Source: Alienimonas californiensis
GTDB lineage: Bacteria; Planctomycetota; Planctomycetia; Planctomycetales; Planctomycetaceae
Length of the DNA stretch: 64,000 bases
Direction: 5' to 3'
Assembly: GCF_007743815.1 (NCBI RefSeq)
Contig: NZ_CP036265.1
Coordinates: forward strand, 708,501 to 772,500
Each line of letters opens with the position of its first letter. Position 1 is the first letter of the stretch. Positions 9,526 to 18,590 of the stretch are shown piece after piece. Position numbers and translations under genes: made by a program. Under the pieces are notes generated by a model, which did not search any database, was not told the DNA's origin, and was given only the letters and a program-made list of their open reading frames with translations.

Positions 9526-9596
9526 CGTTTGGAGCGTGAGGACCGTCGGCCGGGGGCCGGCGGGGACCGCTCGCGTCGATTGAGCGGCGCGTTTGA

Positions 9597-10730
9597 TTAA
9601 TACGCGCCCTCGGTGGAGTCGCCGGCGCTGCGGGTCGCCAATGCGCCCCACACGCCGTACGGGCTTTCGCCGGACAGGACGTTCGGAGCGCTGCTGTTGC
9701 CGGCGTCGATCGTATCGGAGATGAACTGGACGCTGCCGTCGGCCATCACCGCCTGCACGCCGCCGCCGTGGTAACTGCCGGCGGACATGATCACCTGATC
9801 CCAGGGACCGTCATCATGCGTGCAGTTCGGGCCGTTGGGCGGCAGGATCGCGTTGAACCCCGTGAAGTAGGTGTCGTAGTGAATCCAGCGATCGCCGCGG
9901 CCGGTGCCGTAGCCGCTGCTGCCGGTCAGGGCAGCGTCGACGGGGTAGCGCCCGGGGCTGTTGGGGCTTGTGGCAGCGGCGATGCAGGCGGCCGGATTGG
10001 CGTAATTGTTGCTGCCGTCGGGCGAAACGCCAGTCACGTCTTTCAGATAGCCGCCCTGATAGGCCCGGTCGCCGTTGTTCCGGCCGATCTCCGCGAACAG
10101 CAAAGTATTCACCGTCCCGTCCCGGGCGTCTTTGATGCCCAGACCCTTGTCCTTCCCCTGCATGAACATGCCGCGGCAACGGTTGATATCGCCGGTCCGC
10201 GTGCCGCCGGTGTTGTCGCCCCAGTTGATCGCGTAATTCGTTTCGCCCCAATCGTTGGCGCTGGGCCTCGGGGCGCCATCGGTCGGGCACAGCAGCACGT
10301 TGGGCTGCGAGACCCAAACCGGGTAGTCGCCGTTCCAGGGCGAGGGGAACGGGGGGTAGGTCGTCGCGGGGGTGTGGCCGCCGTCGGTGTAGTTCGGCAC
10401 GCCGCCCGTCTTCGTCCGATTAACCGTGCCGCTGACCTGCCGCCACAGGGTGCCCTCGTCCAGGAAAGGCAGCAGGGCCACGAACGGCGAGGTGGCGTTG
10501 CTGTAGCCCAGCCCGCCGGACGGGAACCGCTTGTGCTGGCTGTGATAATTGTGCATCGCCAGCCCGAGTTGCTTCAGGTTGTTCTGGCACTGGCTCCGAC
10601 GGGCCGCCTCACGCGCCTGCTGCACCGCCGGCAGCAGCAGGGAGACCAGGATCGCGATGATCGCGATCACCACCAATAATTCGATCAGCGTGAAGCCGGC
10701 GCGTCGTGCGCGAAAATTCGAACGAGTCAT
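9597..10730 (-). CDS. DUF1559 domain-containing prepilin-like protein (array copy 3)
   Basis: 377 residues from ATG 10730, giving the leader [10 protein letters not shown] before AGFTLIELL. It has the hydrophobic pilin helix, [16 protein letters not shown], a conserved [23 protein letters not shown] block around the middle, and the closing H-X9-DG ([12 protein letters not shown]). The C-terminus GDSTEGAY groups it with copies 2, 4 and 5. The middle part (about 75-170) is the most divergent between copies and likely forms the exposed face. The upstream in-frame codons to 10847 encode non-conserved sequence. Flanking terminators suggest its own promoter in 10731-10920. Confidence 0.92.
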   Translation of the reverse strand: MTRSNFRARRAGFTLIELLVVIAIIAILVSLLLPAVQQAREAARRSQCQNNLKQLGLAMHNYHSQHKRFPSGGLGYSNATSPFVALLPFLDEGTLWRQVSGTVNRTKTGGVPNYTDGGHTPATTYPPFPSPWNGDYPVWVSQPNVLLCPTDGAPRPSANDWGETNYAINWGDNTGGTRTGDINRCRGMFMQGKDKGLGIKDARDGTVNTLLFAEIGRNNGDRAYQGGYLKDVTGVSPDGSNNYANPAACIAAATSPNSPGRYPVDAALTGSSGYGTGRGDRWIHYDTYFTGFNAILPPNGPNCTHDDGPWDQVIMSAGSYHGGGVQAVMADGSVQFISDTIDAGNSSAPNVLSGESPYGVWGALATRSAGDSTEGAY

Positions 10731-10920
10731 CAGGGACAGATCCGTTAGAACCATGAAAAGGGCCAGAGACGGCCGCAGAGCTCTTCGGGAATGAAGAACG
10801 GCGAGCCGCACCCTATCAACGATCCCCAATGGGTTCAAGCCGTTCACCGCCTGAGCGGGGACGGTTCAACCCTCTCCAGACGCTGATATCAAGGCGTGGA
10901 GGGCTCCGCCAATCAACGAA

Positions 10921-10949
10921 ACGGCCCGCCGGGAGAACCGGCGGGCCGT
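10921..10949 (-). terminator. Intrinsic terminator of DUF1559 copy 4
   Basis: A perfect 12-bp stem (10921-10932 with 10938-10949), 5-base loop, followed on the minus strand by TTCGTTGAT. It is 34 bases past the stop at 10983, with the same CGGCCCGCCGG core as its neighbours. Confidence 0.75.
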
Positions 10950-10982
10950 CAGCGTTCGGCGGAACGCATCAGAGCGCCCGAG

Positions 10983-12131
10983 TCAGAACGCCCCCTCCGT
11001 CGAGTCGCCGGCGCTGCGGGTGCCCAGGGCGCCCCAGACGCCGTAGGGACTGGGCCCGGCGACCGGGTTGGGGAGAGCGTCGTCGCCGGCGTCGATGGTG
11101 TCGGAGATGAACTGCACGCTGCCGTCCACCATCACCGCCTGGATGCCGCCGCCGTGATAGCTGCCGGCCGAAATCACAGAGTTATCGTTGAGATTGCCGT
11201 CCCGCGTGCAACTGGGGCCGTTGGGCGGCAGGATCGTGGTGAAGCCGGTGTCGAACGCCTCGTTCCGCTGCCAATCCTGGCCGCGGTTGCCGTCCCAGTC
11301 GGCGTTGCCGGCGGGATACCGGCCGGGGCTGTTCGGGTCGGTCGCGGCGTCCACGCACAGCGACGGGTTCGAGAAGCCGAACGCCGTCCCGCCCCCGTTG
11401 TCGTCGAAGGCGCCCATCGCCACGTTTCGCAGGCCGCCGCCCTGGAAGGCCCGGTCGCCGTTGTTCCGGCCGATCTCCGCGAACAGCAGCGTGTTCACCG
11501 CCCCGTCGCGGGCGGCCTTCAGGCCGTGCAAGGCTTCTTCTTCGAACATCCCCCGGCACTTGCGAATGTCGCCGTCCCGCACGCCGGCGGCGTTATCACC
11601 CCAGTTGGCCGCGTAGTTCGTATCGCCCCACGACCTCGGGGACGGCTTCGGAGCCCCGTCGGAGGGGCACAGCAGCACGTTCAACTGCGAATCCCACACA
11701 CGATATTCGCCCCAACCGGAGTTCGGGAACGGCGGATACGCCGTTCTCACGACTCCGGCCTGATTAGTCCCGAAGTCCGTCCGTTGGGTGTCGCCCGGAG
11801 TATAAAACGTGACCGGCTGCGGATTGCTCACCTGCTCCCACAACGCCCCCTCGTCCAGAAAGGGCAGCAGACCTACGAACGGCGAGAGATCCCTGTCGTC
11901 TCCCATGCCCATCCCGGCGAACATCTTGTGCTGGCTGTGATAATTGTGCATCGCCAGCCCGAGTTGCTTCAGGTTGTTCTGACACTGACTCCGCCGGGCC
12001 GCTTCTCTGGCCTGCTGCACCGCCGGCAATAGCAGGGAGACCAGGATCGCAATAATTGCGATCACCACCAATAATTCGATTAGCGTGAACCCGGCGCGAG
12101 GCGCGCGGGCGCGGGAGCAGTTTCGGTGCAT
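10983..12131 (-). CDS. DUF1559 domain-containing prepilin-like protein (array copy 4)
   Basis: 382 residues from ATG 12131, leader [12 protein letters not shown] before AGFTLIELL. It has the standard prepilin helix and [16 protein letters not shown], and ends with [12 protein letters not shown] and GDSTEGAF. The centre contains the [12 protein letters not shown] stretch shared with copies 2 and 3. One replacement inside the usual RDGTVNTLL block (RDGAVNTLL) is a minor difference. It is exported to or across the inner membrane if a PilD-type peptidase is present elsewhere in the genome. Flanking terminators suggest separate transcription. Confidence 0.92.
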   Translation of the reverse strand: MHRNCSRARAPRAGFTLIELLVVIAIIAILVSLLLPAVQQAREAARRSQCQNNLKQLGLAMHNYHSQHKMFAGMGMGDDRDLSPFVGLLPFLDEGALWEQVSNPQPVTFYTPGDTQRTDFGTNQAGVVRTAYPPFPNSGWGEYRVWDSQLNVLLCPSDGAPKPSPRSWGDTNYAANWGDNAAGVRDGDIRKCRGMFEEEALHGLKAARDGAVNTLLFAEIGRNNGDRAFQGGGLRNVAMGAFDDNGGGTAFGFSNPSLCVDAATDPNSPGRYPAGNADWDGNRGQDWQRNEAFDTGFTTILPPNGPSCTRDGNLNDNSVISAGSYHGGGIQAVMVDGSVQFISDTIDAGDDALPNPVAGPSPYGVWGALGTRSAGDSTEGAF

Positions 12132-12287
12132 TCGAGTCGGGATCGAAGTGGAGACAGCGTGAAGAACGCCCGGAACGGGCACGTACGCTCGAACGGCGAG
12201 GAGCGCGACTTTCACCCTATCGGTCGGGTTCGATACGAACAACACGCAATTGCCCCCCCGCCCGGCTTTTCCCGAATCCTAAACAAT

Positions 12288-12315
12288 GCGGCCCGCCGGC
12301 TTTCCGGCGGGCCGC
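12288..12315 (-). terminator. Intrinsic terminator of DUF1559 copy 5
   Basis: A perfect 12-bp stem (12288-12299 with 12304-12315) and a 4-base loop, followed on the minus strand by ATTGTTTAG. It is 58 bases past the stop at 12373 and shares its core stem with the terminators at 8167 and 10921. Confidence 0.8.
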
Positions 12316-12372
12316 AGGCGACGCATCAATTCGCGGACCGTTCGGTCCGCCCGGACGCTCAAGGGAGCGGAC

Positions 12373-13494
12373 TCAGTACGCCCCCTCGGTGGAGTCGCCG
12401 GCGTTGCGGGTGCCCAGCGCGCCCCACACCCCATACGGACTGGGGCCGGCAATCGGGTTAGCGGCGCTGGCGCTGCCGGCGTCGATCGTCTCACTGATGG
12501 GCTGCACGCTGCCGTCCACCATCACGGCCATCACGAGACCGGGGTGGTAGCTGCCGGCGGAAATAATCACGTTCCGCCAGACGGTGTCGTCATGCGAGCA
12601 GCTCGGGCCGTTGGGCGGCAGGATGGTGGTGAAGCCGGTATCCTCGCCGTCGGCGTCCGCCCAGTTCCGGCCGCGTTCGGTGTTCAGACTCGGGACCTTC
12701 GAGGTGTCGGTGGAGTAACGGCCGGGGGTGTTCGGTTCGCTCACCGCGGTGACGCAGACGGACGGATTGGCGTAGCCGACGTCGTCGCTCGTGAACGTCA
12801 GTCCGGGCACTCTTCGGGCCACGCCGCCCTGAAACTCGCGTCCGCCGTTGTTCCGGCCGATCTCCGCGAGCAGGATCGTATTGACCGTCCCGTCCCGGGC
12901 GTCCTTCAAACCCAGGTTCCGCGCCCCCCCGCCTTGGAACATGCCGCGCGTGGTTCCGCTACGGCCGGTGCTGTCTTCCCGCACGCCGGTGCCGTTGTCG
13001 CCCCAGTTGGCGGCGTAGTTGGTCATGCCGCCGTCCTTTATGGCCCCGTCGCTGGGGCACAGCAGCACGCCGATCTGCGCCTGCCAGGGGGGATAGTTCG
13101 TGCTGTTCGGATGCTCGCGGCCGCCGTCGGAGACCCGCACGCCGAAGGCGCGATAATCGCCGCTCTCCAAGGTGCCGTTGCCGTTCTTATCGAGCGGATT
13201 GCTGATCCGCTGCCAGAGGGCGCCCTCGTCCAGGAACGGGGTCAGGCCGACGAGGAAGGAGCGCTCGTCCACATTGCCGGCGGGCAACATCCTGTGCCGG
13301 CTGTGATAATTGTGCATCGCCAGCCCGAGTTGCTTCAGGTTGTTCTGACACTGACTCCGCCGCGCCGCTTCGCGGGCCTGCTGCACCGCCGGCAACAGCA
13401 GGGACACCAGGATCGCGATAATCGCGATCACCACCAATAATTCGATCAGCGTGAACCCGCGACGCAGCGCGCGACGGGCCGAGGGGTTTGACAA
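12373..13494 (-). CDS. DUF1559 domain-containing prepilin-like protein (array copy 5)
   Basis: About 373 residues. It has G|FTLIELL, the pilin helix, [16 protein letters not shown], a variable centre and a closing H-X9-DG-like stretch ([12 protein letters not shown]), then GDSTEGAY. Residues 102-113 read [12 protein letters not shown], which meets the ligand pattern of an EF-hand loop (positions 1, 3, 5, 9, 12), so a calcium site is plausible. The TTG at 13494 gives a 12-residue leader matching its siblings; no ATG or Shine-Dalgarno site supports it clearly, and an upstream in-frame start at 13638 would add 48 residues of unlikely sequence. The start is therefore uncertain, the rest firm. Confidence 0.87.
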   Translation of the reverse strand: MSNPSARRALRRGFTLIELLVVIAIIAILVSLLLPAVQQAREAARRSQCQNNLKQLGLAMHNYHSRHRMLPAGNVDERSFLVGLTPFLDEGALWQRISNPLDKNGNGTLESGDYRAFGVRVSDGGREHPNSTNYPPWQAQIGVLLCPSDGAIKDGGMTNYAANWGDNGTGVREDSTGRSGTTRGMFQGGGARNLGLKDARDGTVNTILLAEIGRNNGGREFQGGVARRVPGLTFTSDDVGYANPSVCVTAVSEPNTPGRYSTDTSKVPSLNTERGRNWADADGEDTGFTTILPPNGPSCSHDDTVWRNVIISAGSYHPGLVMAVMVDGSVQPISETIDAGSASAANPIAGPSPYGVWGALGTRNAGDSTEGAY

Positions 13495-13671
13495 CGCAGG
13501 GCGTCCGCAGGGGAGAACGGGAAGCGAGGCGCCCGCCGGAGAGAAACTTTGACGAGCGGTCAATAAAAGCGAAGCTCCCAGCCTATCGCGAGAGGCTGAT
13601 GGGTGCAATATCCAATTCGCCCATATCAAGGCGATCAAAAGACACTAAAGAGTCCGCTCCGCCCCCTTGAA

Positions 13672-13715
13672 GAGCGGCGGGCCGCCGCGTGCGCTGGCCG
13701 ATCGGCCGCCCGCTC
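13672..13715 (-). terminator. Possible terminator of DUF1559 copy 6
   Basis: An imperfect structure just after the stop at 13723: GAGCGG pairs with CCGCTC across 13672-13715, with a GGCC-GATC-GGCC inner hairpin, and the minus strand continues TTCAAG. It is weaker than the terminators of copies 1-5. Confidence 0.35.
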
Positions 13716-13722
13716 CCCCCGG

Positions 13723-14877
13723 TCAGAATTCGCCGAGGACCTCGCCCGCGGCGCGGGTGCCCAACCCGCCCCAGGCGCCATACGGGCTCTTGCCGGAATT
13801 CACCCCCGCGTTTCGGGCGGGGTTCCGCAGCTCGCCAGTGTCGATCGCGTCGGCGAAGAACCGCACGCTGCCGTCGCACAGGGCGCCCTGCACGCCGCCG
13901 GTGTGATAGCTGCCGGCGGTCAGGAGGGCGTCCTCGTAGGACTTATCCTCGGTGCAACTGGGCCCGTTGGGCGGGAGGACGGTGACGAAGCCGGTGTCGT
14001 TGCCGTTGCCGTTGCCGTCCGGCCAGTGCTCGCCGCGGTTGTCGAGCTGAGTCGAGCCGACCGGGAACGGGTAGCGGCCCGGGTCGTCCGGGTCGAGGGC
14101 GACCTCCAGGCAGCGGGCGGGATCGGTGTAGCCGACGTTCGTATCCCACGGCAGATCCGTGCGGCCGACGTCGTCCAGCACGTAAGCCTGATACACGTTG
14201 TCCCCGCCGTCGCTGCCGATCTCCGCCAGCAGCAGGGTCGAGGTGGTGCCGTCGCGGACGTCCCGCAGGGCGAAACTGGCGCCGCGGGCGAACATCCCGC
14301 GGACGACGCCGCGTTTGCTGTCGAGTTCGTGCCGGACGGCGTGGCCGTTGTCGCCCCAATTGATGGCGTAATTCACGTTCTCCAAGGCGTCGTCCCCCTT
14401 GGCTCCGTCGCTGGGGCAGCGGAGCGTGGGGATCTCGATCTGCCAGGGGGGATAGTGGGCCTCGTCCGGCTTGGGCCCGTACGCCGGCCAAGTGATGGCG
14501 AACCGCGTGGAGCCGGAATAGTCGAAGCCGTCCATCGGCCTCAGCACGGCGTTCCACATCGCCCCCTGATCCAGATAGGGCAGCAACGGCACGTACGGGC
14601 CGAGGCGATATTCGTTGTCCGGGTCAGAGTCCGTGCCCGGGGCGTCTTTAGTACCGCCCGCCCCGATCGGAAACGCGCGATACGTGCCGTGATAGTTATG
14701 AAACGCCAGCGCGAGCTGCTTCAGATTGTTCTTGCAGGAGGCCCGCCGGGCCGCCTCGCGGGCCTGCTGCACGGCCGGCAATAACAGGGACACCAGGATC
14801 GCGACGATCGCGATCACCACCAATAATTCGATCAGCGTGAAGCCGGCGCGCGCGAACCGGCGGCGGGGGGCGCTCAC
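13723..14877 (-). CDS. DUF1559 domain-containing prepilin-like protein (array copy 6)
   Basis: 384 residues from a GTG at 14877, supported by GGAG six bases upstream on the minus strand and by a 10-residue leader (SAPRRRFAR) before AGFTLIELL. It is the most divergent copy of the array: [11 protein letters not shown] in the helix, [19 protein letters not shown] in place of the common sequence, and [16 protein letters not shown] in the central block. The end keeps [12 protein letters not shown] and [12 protein letters not shown], so it belongs with copies 1, 7 and 8. The alternative TTG at 14916 lacks support. It is probably an older duplicate than the DSTEG copies. Confidence 0.9.
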   Translation of the reverse strand: MSAPRRRFARAGFTLIELLVVIAIVAILVSLLLPAVQQAREAARRASCKNNLKQLALAFHNYHGTYRAFPIGAGGTKDAPGTDSDPDNEYRLGPYVPLLPYLDQGAMWNAVLRPMDGFDYSGSTRFAITWPAYGPKPDEAHYPPWQIEIPTLRCPSDGAKGDDALENVNYAINWGDNGHAVRHELDSKRGVVRGMFARGASFALRDVRDGTTSTLLLAEIGSDGGDNVYQAYVLDDVGRTDLPWDTNVGYTDPARCLEVALDPDDPGRYPFPVGSTQLDNRGEHWPDGNGNGNDTGFVTVLPPNGPSCTEDKSYEDALLTAGSYHTGGVQGALCDGSVRFFADAIDTGELRNPARNAGVNSGKSPYGAWGGLGTRAAGEVLGEF

Positions 14878-15065
14878 GTTGAACTCCGAGAGGAGGCGGG
14901 GGTGAGGACGCAACAAAGTTCGACGCTATCGCCCGCCCCCCGACCGAACAACTCGCAGCCCGCCGGCGCCGCCGCGATCTGTCGCCGCGGTGTCCTGCGG
15001 GCCGTACGCCTTAATCAACTCCCTTCAACACGACGCGGCATCGCCGGTCGGTCGGGCGCCGCGGC

Positions 15066-16271
15066 TCAATACTCGTCGACGACCTCCCCGCCGGCCCGGG
15101 TGCCCAGGGCGCCCCAGGCGCCGTAGGGGCTCTTGCCGCTGAACACGCTGGCGTCGTTCGCGGGATCGCTGTCGCCCAATTTGCCGAGGTCGATCGTCTC
15201 GCTAATGAACCGCACGCTGCCGTCCGCCAACGTGACCTGGATGCCGCCGGTGTGGAAGCTGCCGGCGGTGGGCATGGCGTTCACCGAGTGATCGGCGTCG
15301 TTATCGCAGCTCGGTCCGTTCGGCGGCATGATCGTGGTGACGCCGGTGTAGTGCCCCCAGGCGCCGGCCCAGCCCCGACCGCGGAAGCTGCCGTTCAATA
15401 CCACCGCGGAGGCGTAATTCCCAGGATTGTTCGGGTCGACGACCGCGGGCTCGAGGCAGGCGCCAGGGGTGGCGTAGCCGACGGTATCCGAGTAGCCCAC
15501 GGCCGTGATGGCCGTCGCCATGCGTGCCTGGACCGTGCGATCCTCGGCCCGTGCGATCTCGGCGAACAGCAGCGTGTTCACCGTGCCGTCCCGGGCGTCG
15601 CGGAGCCCCAGATTGTTGCCCAGCAGGAACATGCCGCGGGCGTGAGTCCGGTTCGAGCTCCGCACGCCGCGGGGGTTGTCGCCCCAGTTCATGCCGTAGT
15701 TGGTTTCCCCCAACGTACTCAAGTTGGCTCCGTTGCTCGGACACAGCATACTACTGAGTGACTGCGTCCACGCCTTGTAGGTCGTTTGGTTCGGGTTCGG
15801 TCCGAACGGGGGATGAATATCGTTGGTGGTGCTCGCGTTGCCGTCTCGGTCGAGGGGCTTGCTGATCTGATTCCACATCGCCGTCTGATCGAGGTACGGT
15901 AGCAACGGCGGGAACGCGCTCAGCAGGTTCCCGTTGTTTTCCTGCAACTGGGTCGTCGGCGGGGCCGGGGTCCCGGTGGTGCCGCCGGAGCCCATCGAGA
16001 ACACCTGATAGGTGCTATGGTAATTGTGGGCCGCGAGGCCGAGTTGCTTGAGGTTGTTCTGGCACTGGCTCCGACGGGCCGCCTCACGCGCCTGCTGCAC
16101 CGCGGGCAGCAACAGGGAAACCAGGATCGCGATGATCGCGATCACCACCAACAGCTCAATGAGCGTGAAGCCGGCGCGACCGGCAGACTTGGGGCTTGGG
16201 GAGCGAGACAAACGAGGGCCTGAAGGGAGGGAAAGGGGGACGGCGTGACGCCGGGGAGTCGGACGAGGCAT
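15066..16271 (-). CDS. DUF1559 domain-containing prepilin-like protein (array copy 7)
   Basis: 401 residues if ATG 16271 is used, with a 30-residue leader rich in Arg, Pro and Ser before [13 protein letters not shown] at 16211 would give a leader of normal length (381 residues in total), so the start is open. The helix and [16 protein letters not shown] follow, then a [14 protein letters not shown] stretch shared with copies 1 and 8, a [16 protein letters not shown] block and the H-X9-DG motif ([12 protein letters not shown]). The C-terminus is [13 protein letters not shown] weak GC-rich inverted repeat lies downstream at about 14957-15003, but no clear terminator was found. Confidence 0.9.
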   Translation of the reverse strand: MPRPTPRRHAVPLSLPSGPRLSRSPSPKSAGRAGFTLIELLVVIAIIAILVSLLLPAVQQAREAARRSQCQNNLKQLGLAAHNYHSTYQVFSMGSGGTTGTPAPPTTQLQENNGNLLSAFPPLLPYLDQTAMWNQISKPLDRDGNASTTNDIHPPFGPNPNQTTYKAWTQSLSSMLCPSNGANLSTLGETNYGMNWGDNPRGVRSSNRTHARGMFLLGNNLGLRDARDGTVNTLLFAEIARAEDRTVQARMATAITAVGYSDTVGYATPGACLEPAVVDPNNPGNYASAVVLNGSFRGRGWAGAWGHYTGVTTIMPPNGPSCDNDADHSVNAMPTAGSFHTGGIQVTLADGSVRFISETIDLGKLGDSDPANDASVFSGKSPYGAWGALGTRAGGEVVDEY

Positions 16272-16491
16272 CGACGTGCCCGTCAGGCAGGAAACCCCGC
16301 CCGCGGACAATCGGACCGCGATTTTTCCGCAGCGAAGAACTTACGCATCAGACTGACCGGCGACGGCGGGGGACGGCGGCCGGGCGCAGCGTACCCATCC
16401 CCCGCGACCGGCGTCATGGTCTCCGCAGGAATCTCCGCAGAACGACCGCGGCTCCTCTCTCGCGCAGCCGCTGAGATCGCATGAAGAAACC

Positions 16492-16527
16492 CCGCCCCGA
16501 TCGGACCGGCCGATCGGGACGGGGCGG
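16492..16527 (-). terminator. Probable terminator of DUF1559 copy 8
   Basis: A GC-rich stem pairs 16492-16504 with 16510-16527 (CCGCCCC/GGGGCGG and GATCGG/CCGATC with a bulge), 27 bases after the stop at 16555. The minus strand continues GTTTCTTC. Confidence 0.6.
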
Positions 16528-16554
16528 CTGATGAGCCCGGGGGGGCGAAGTCGC

Positions 16555-17715
16555 TCAGAAGTCGTCGACCACTTCCCCGCCGGAGCGGGTGCCCAGGGCG
16601 CCCCAGGTGCCGTAGGGGCTGCGGCCGCTGGTCACATTCGCGTCGCTGGCCCGGCCGGCGGTCGTGGAGTTAATCGTCTCGGAGATGAACCGCACGCTGC
16701 CGTCCACCATCGCCACCTGCAAGCCGCCGGTGTGGTAGCTGCCGGCGGTCGCATTCATGCGGCGATAGGAGTCGTCGCTGGTCAAGCTCAGGGCGCAGCT
16801 GGGCCCGTTCGGCGGCAGGATCGTGACGAAGCCGGTATCGATCGGGTCCGCAACGAACCACGACCCGCCCCGGCCCGACACGTAGCTGCCGCCTTCCGGA
16901 TAGAACCCCGGGTCGTTGGGGTTCTGCGCCGCTGCGAGGCAACCCGAGGGAGTCGTGTAGGCGGTCACGCCGGACAACGCCCCGCCCTGGTAGCTGCGAT
17001 CGTCCGAACGGCCGATCTCGGCGAACAGCAGCGTGTTCACCGTGCCGTCCCGGGCGTCGCGGAGGCCGAAACAGTCGCCCCGCAAAAACATCCCGCGCGC
17101 CGTGCTGCGGTTGGTGTCTCCGGCGCCGGTGGCGTTGTCGCCCCAGTTGAGCGCGTAGTTGGTATCCGCGTGCAGGCCGACCGTATTCACGTCGCTGGGG
17201 CACAGCAAACTGGAAATCTGGTGACGCATCGGCGGGTACTCAGTCGAGCTATGCCCCCACGGCGCCCACGGGGGATCAATCGTCTCGAGCGTGGTGCTGG
17301 TGGTGCTGGTGAACCGCTGTCCGAGCGGTTTGCTGATTTGATTCCACAGAGCCGTTTCGTCCATGAACGGCGTCAGCCCCGCGAACGCGCTGAGTCGGCC
17401 GCCGGTGCCGCCGCCGCCGGTCTTCGATTGGCTTTTCGAAGGCCGGTAACCGGCGGCGGTGGTGCCGCCGCTGCTGTTGTTCCCCCCGCCGGAGCCCAGC
17501 GGGAACACCTTGTAGGTGCTGTGATAGTTGTGAGCGGCGAGGCCGAGCTGCTTCAGGTTGTTCTGACACTGACTGCGGCGGGCCGCTTCTCGGGCCTGCT
17601 GCACGGCCGGCAGCAGCAGGGAAACCAGGATCGCTATGATGGCGATCACCACCAGCAGTTCAATCAGCGTAAACCCGGTGCGCCGCGCAGAGGGGCGGCT
17701 GGAAAGGTGAGTCAA
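16555..17715 (-). CDS. DUF1559 domain-containing prepilin-like protein (array copy 8)
   Basis: 386 residues from a TTG at 17715. The start is supported by AGAGG five bases upstream on the minus strand and by a normal 13-residue leader ([13 protein letters not shown]) before GFTLIELL. It has the pilin helix, [58 protein letters not shown] and [21 protein letters not shown]. This tail and the [13 protein letters not shown] stretch make copy 1 at the other end of the array its nearest relative by eye. As the most upstream leftward copy it could carry the array's leading promoter in 17716-17870, though the terminators argue for separate transcripts. Confidence 0.92.
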   Translation of the reverse strand: MTHLSSRPSARRTGFTLIELLVVIAIIAILVSLLLPAVQQAREAARRSQCQNNLKQLGLAAHNYHSTYKVFPLGSGGGNNSSGGTTAAGYRPSKSQSKTGGGGTGGRLSAFAGLTPFMDETALWNQISKPLGQRFTSTTSTTLETIDPPWAPWGHSSTEYPPMRHQISSLLCPSDVNTVGLHADTNYALNWGDNATGAGDTNRSTARGMFLRGDCFGLRDARDGTVNTLLFAEIGRSDDRSYQGGALSGVTAYTTPSGCLAAAQNPNDPGFYPEGGSYVSGRGGSWFVADPIDTGFVTILPPNGPSCALSLTSDDSYRRMNATAGSYHTGGLQVAMVDGSVRFISETINSTTAGRASDANVTSGRSPYGTWGALGTRSGGEVVDDF

Positions 17716-17870
17716 AGAGACCTCTGAATGAGAGCAGGGTTTGACCGCAACGAAGCGGCGCCGTTTTCAACGGAGCGTTGTCGCGCGGGGGCGTCGGGAG
17801 GATCCCGATTTGTCATCGTAGATTTACGTCCCCTTAATGCAAAGCATGAGCGTTTGCGTCGAACGGGCAA

Positions 17871-18398
17871 TCAGAACCGGCCCAGCCTGCATCGCGCCGC
17901 GGGAGCCGCCGCGGGGGCGACGGCGGGCCGGGCCGGCGGCGCGTAGCGGACCAGCACCACGCGGCCGGGGTAGTCGGCGGCGGCGAACTCCTCGGTCATC
18001 CACCGCTCGACGCGATCGGCGTTCGCCCCGCCCACGCCGGCGCCGAGGCGGGGGAAGGCGATCGAGGCGAAGCGGCGCTCCGTCGCCAGCCGCAGCGCGT
18101 TGCGTACGCCTTGCCGCACCGCGGTTTCGCTGGTGGTCCACAGCAGGCCGAGGCCGGCAACGTGCACGATCGCCCGGTGGGGCAACCGCCCCGCCCCGGT
18201 GACGACGGCGCCGCCCAGCGGCAGCAGGCCGTGCTTGGCCAGTTCGCGGAAGGGGGCGGTCCCGGCCCGCTGGCGGATCGCGCCGCTCACGCCGTGGGGG
18301 ACCAAGAGCCACCAGGGAATCAGGTGGCGGTTCCAGGCGTTGACGATCGCCTCGGTCGGCTGATCGAGCAGGTCGCCGGCGACGATCTCGGGGGGCAT
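17871..18398 (-). CDS. Macro domain-containing protein
   Basis: A 175-residue stand-alone macro domain, which binds ADP-ribose or its derivatives and often removes ADP-ribose or O-acetyl-ADP-ribose. The start MPPEIVAGDLLDQPTEAIVN matches the first strand and the conserved GD(L/I) plus VNAWN segment; the usual VNAAN is altered to VNAWN. GVSGAIRQRAG corresponds to the GVAGAI loop, and SIAFPRLGAGVGG to the I-x-F-P-x-(I/L)-x-x-G-x-x-G distal loop. The final 25 residues are alanine/proline-rich. Start ATG 18398. It is divergent from the ABC exporter at 18591. Confidence 0.87.
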   Translation of the reverse strand: MPPEIVAGDLLDQPTEAIVNAWNRHLIPWWLLVPHGVSGAIRQRAGTAPFRELAKHGLLPLGGAVVTGAGRLPHRAIVHVAGLGLLWTTSETAVRQGVRNALRLATERRFASIAFPRLGAGVGGANADRVERWMTEEFAAADYPGRVVLVRYAPPARPAVAPAAAPAARCRLGRF

Positions 18399-18590
18399 GA
18401 AACAGGGCGGGAAAAACGGCTGGGAACGAGTCGGGGCGAACTGACAAGGGGTGCGAGAGGCCGGGGCTGAAGGTAAGATGCCGCCGCGGGACCCTGATGC
18501 GCGTCCGTCCCCGACCGAACCCGCCTCGACCCGGCTACGCCCAGGCACTAAACCGTCCGGTCCCCCCGCCGGACCAATGACGACCCCGCC

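Noticed and set aside
6848-17715. The regular spacing of near-identical DNA blocks as a CRISPR-like or satellite array
   Set aside because: The blocks are the conserved N-terminal coding parts of eight full-length genes, about 1.2-1.6 kb apart, with no short spacers.
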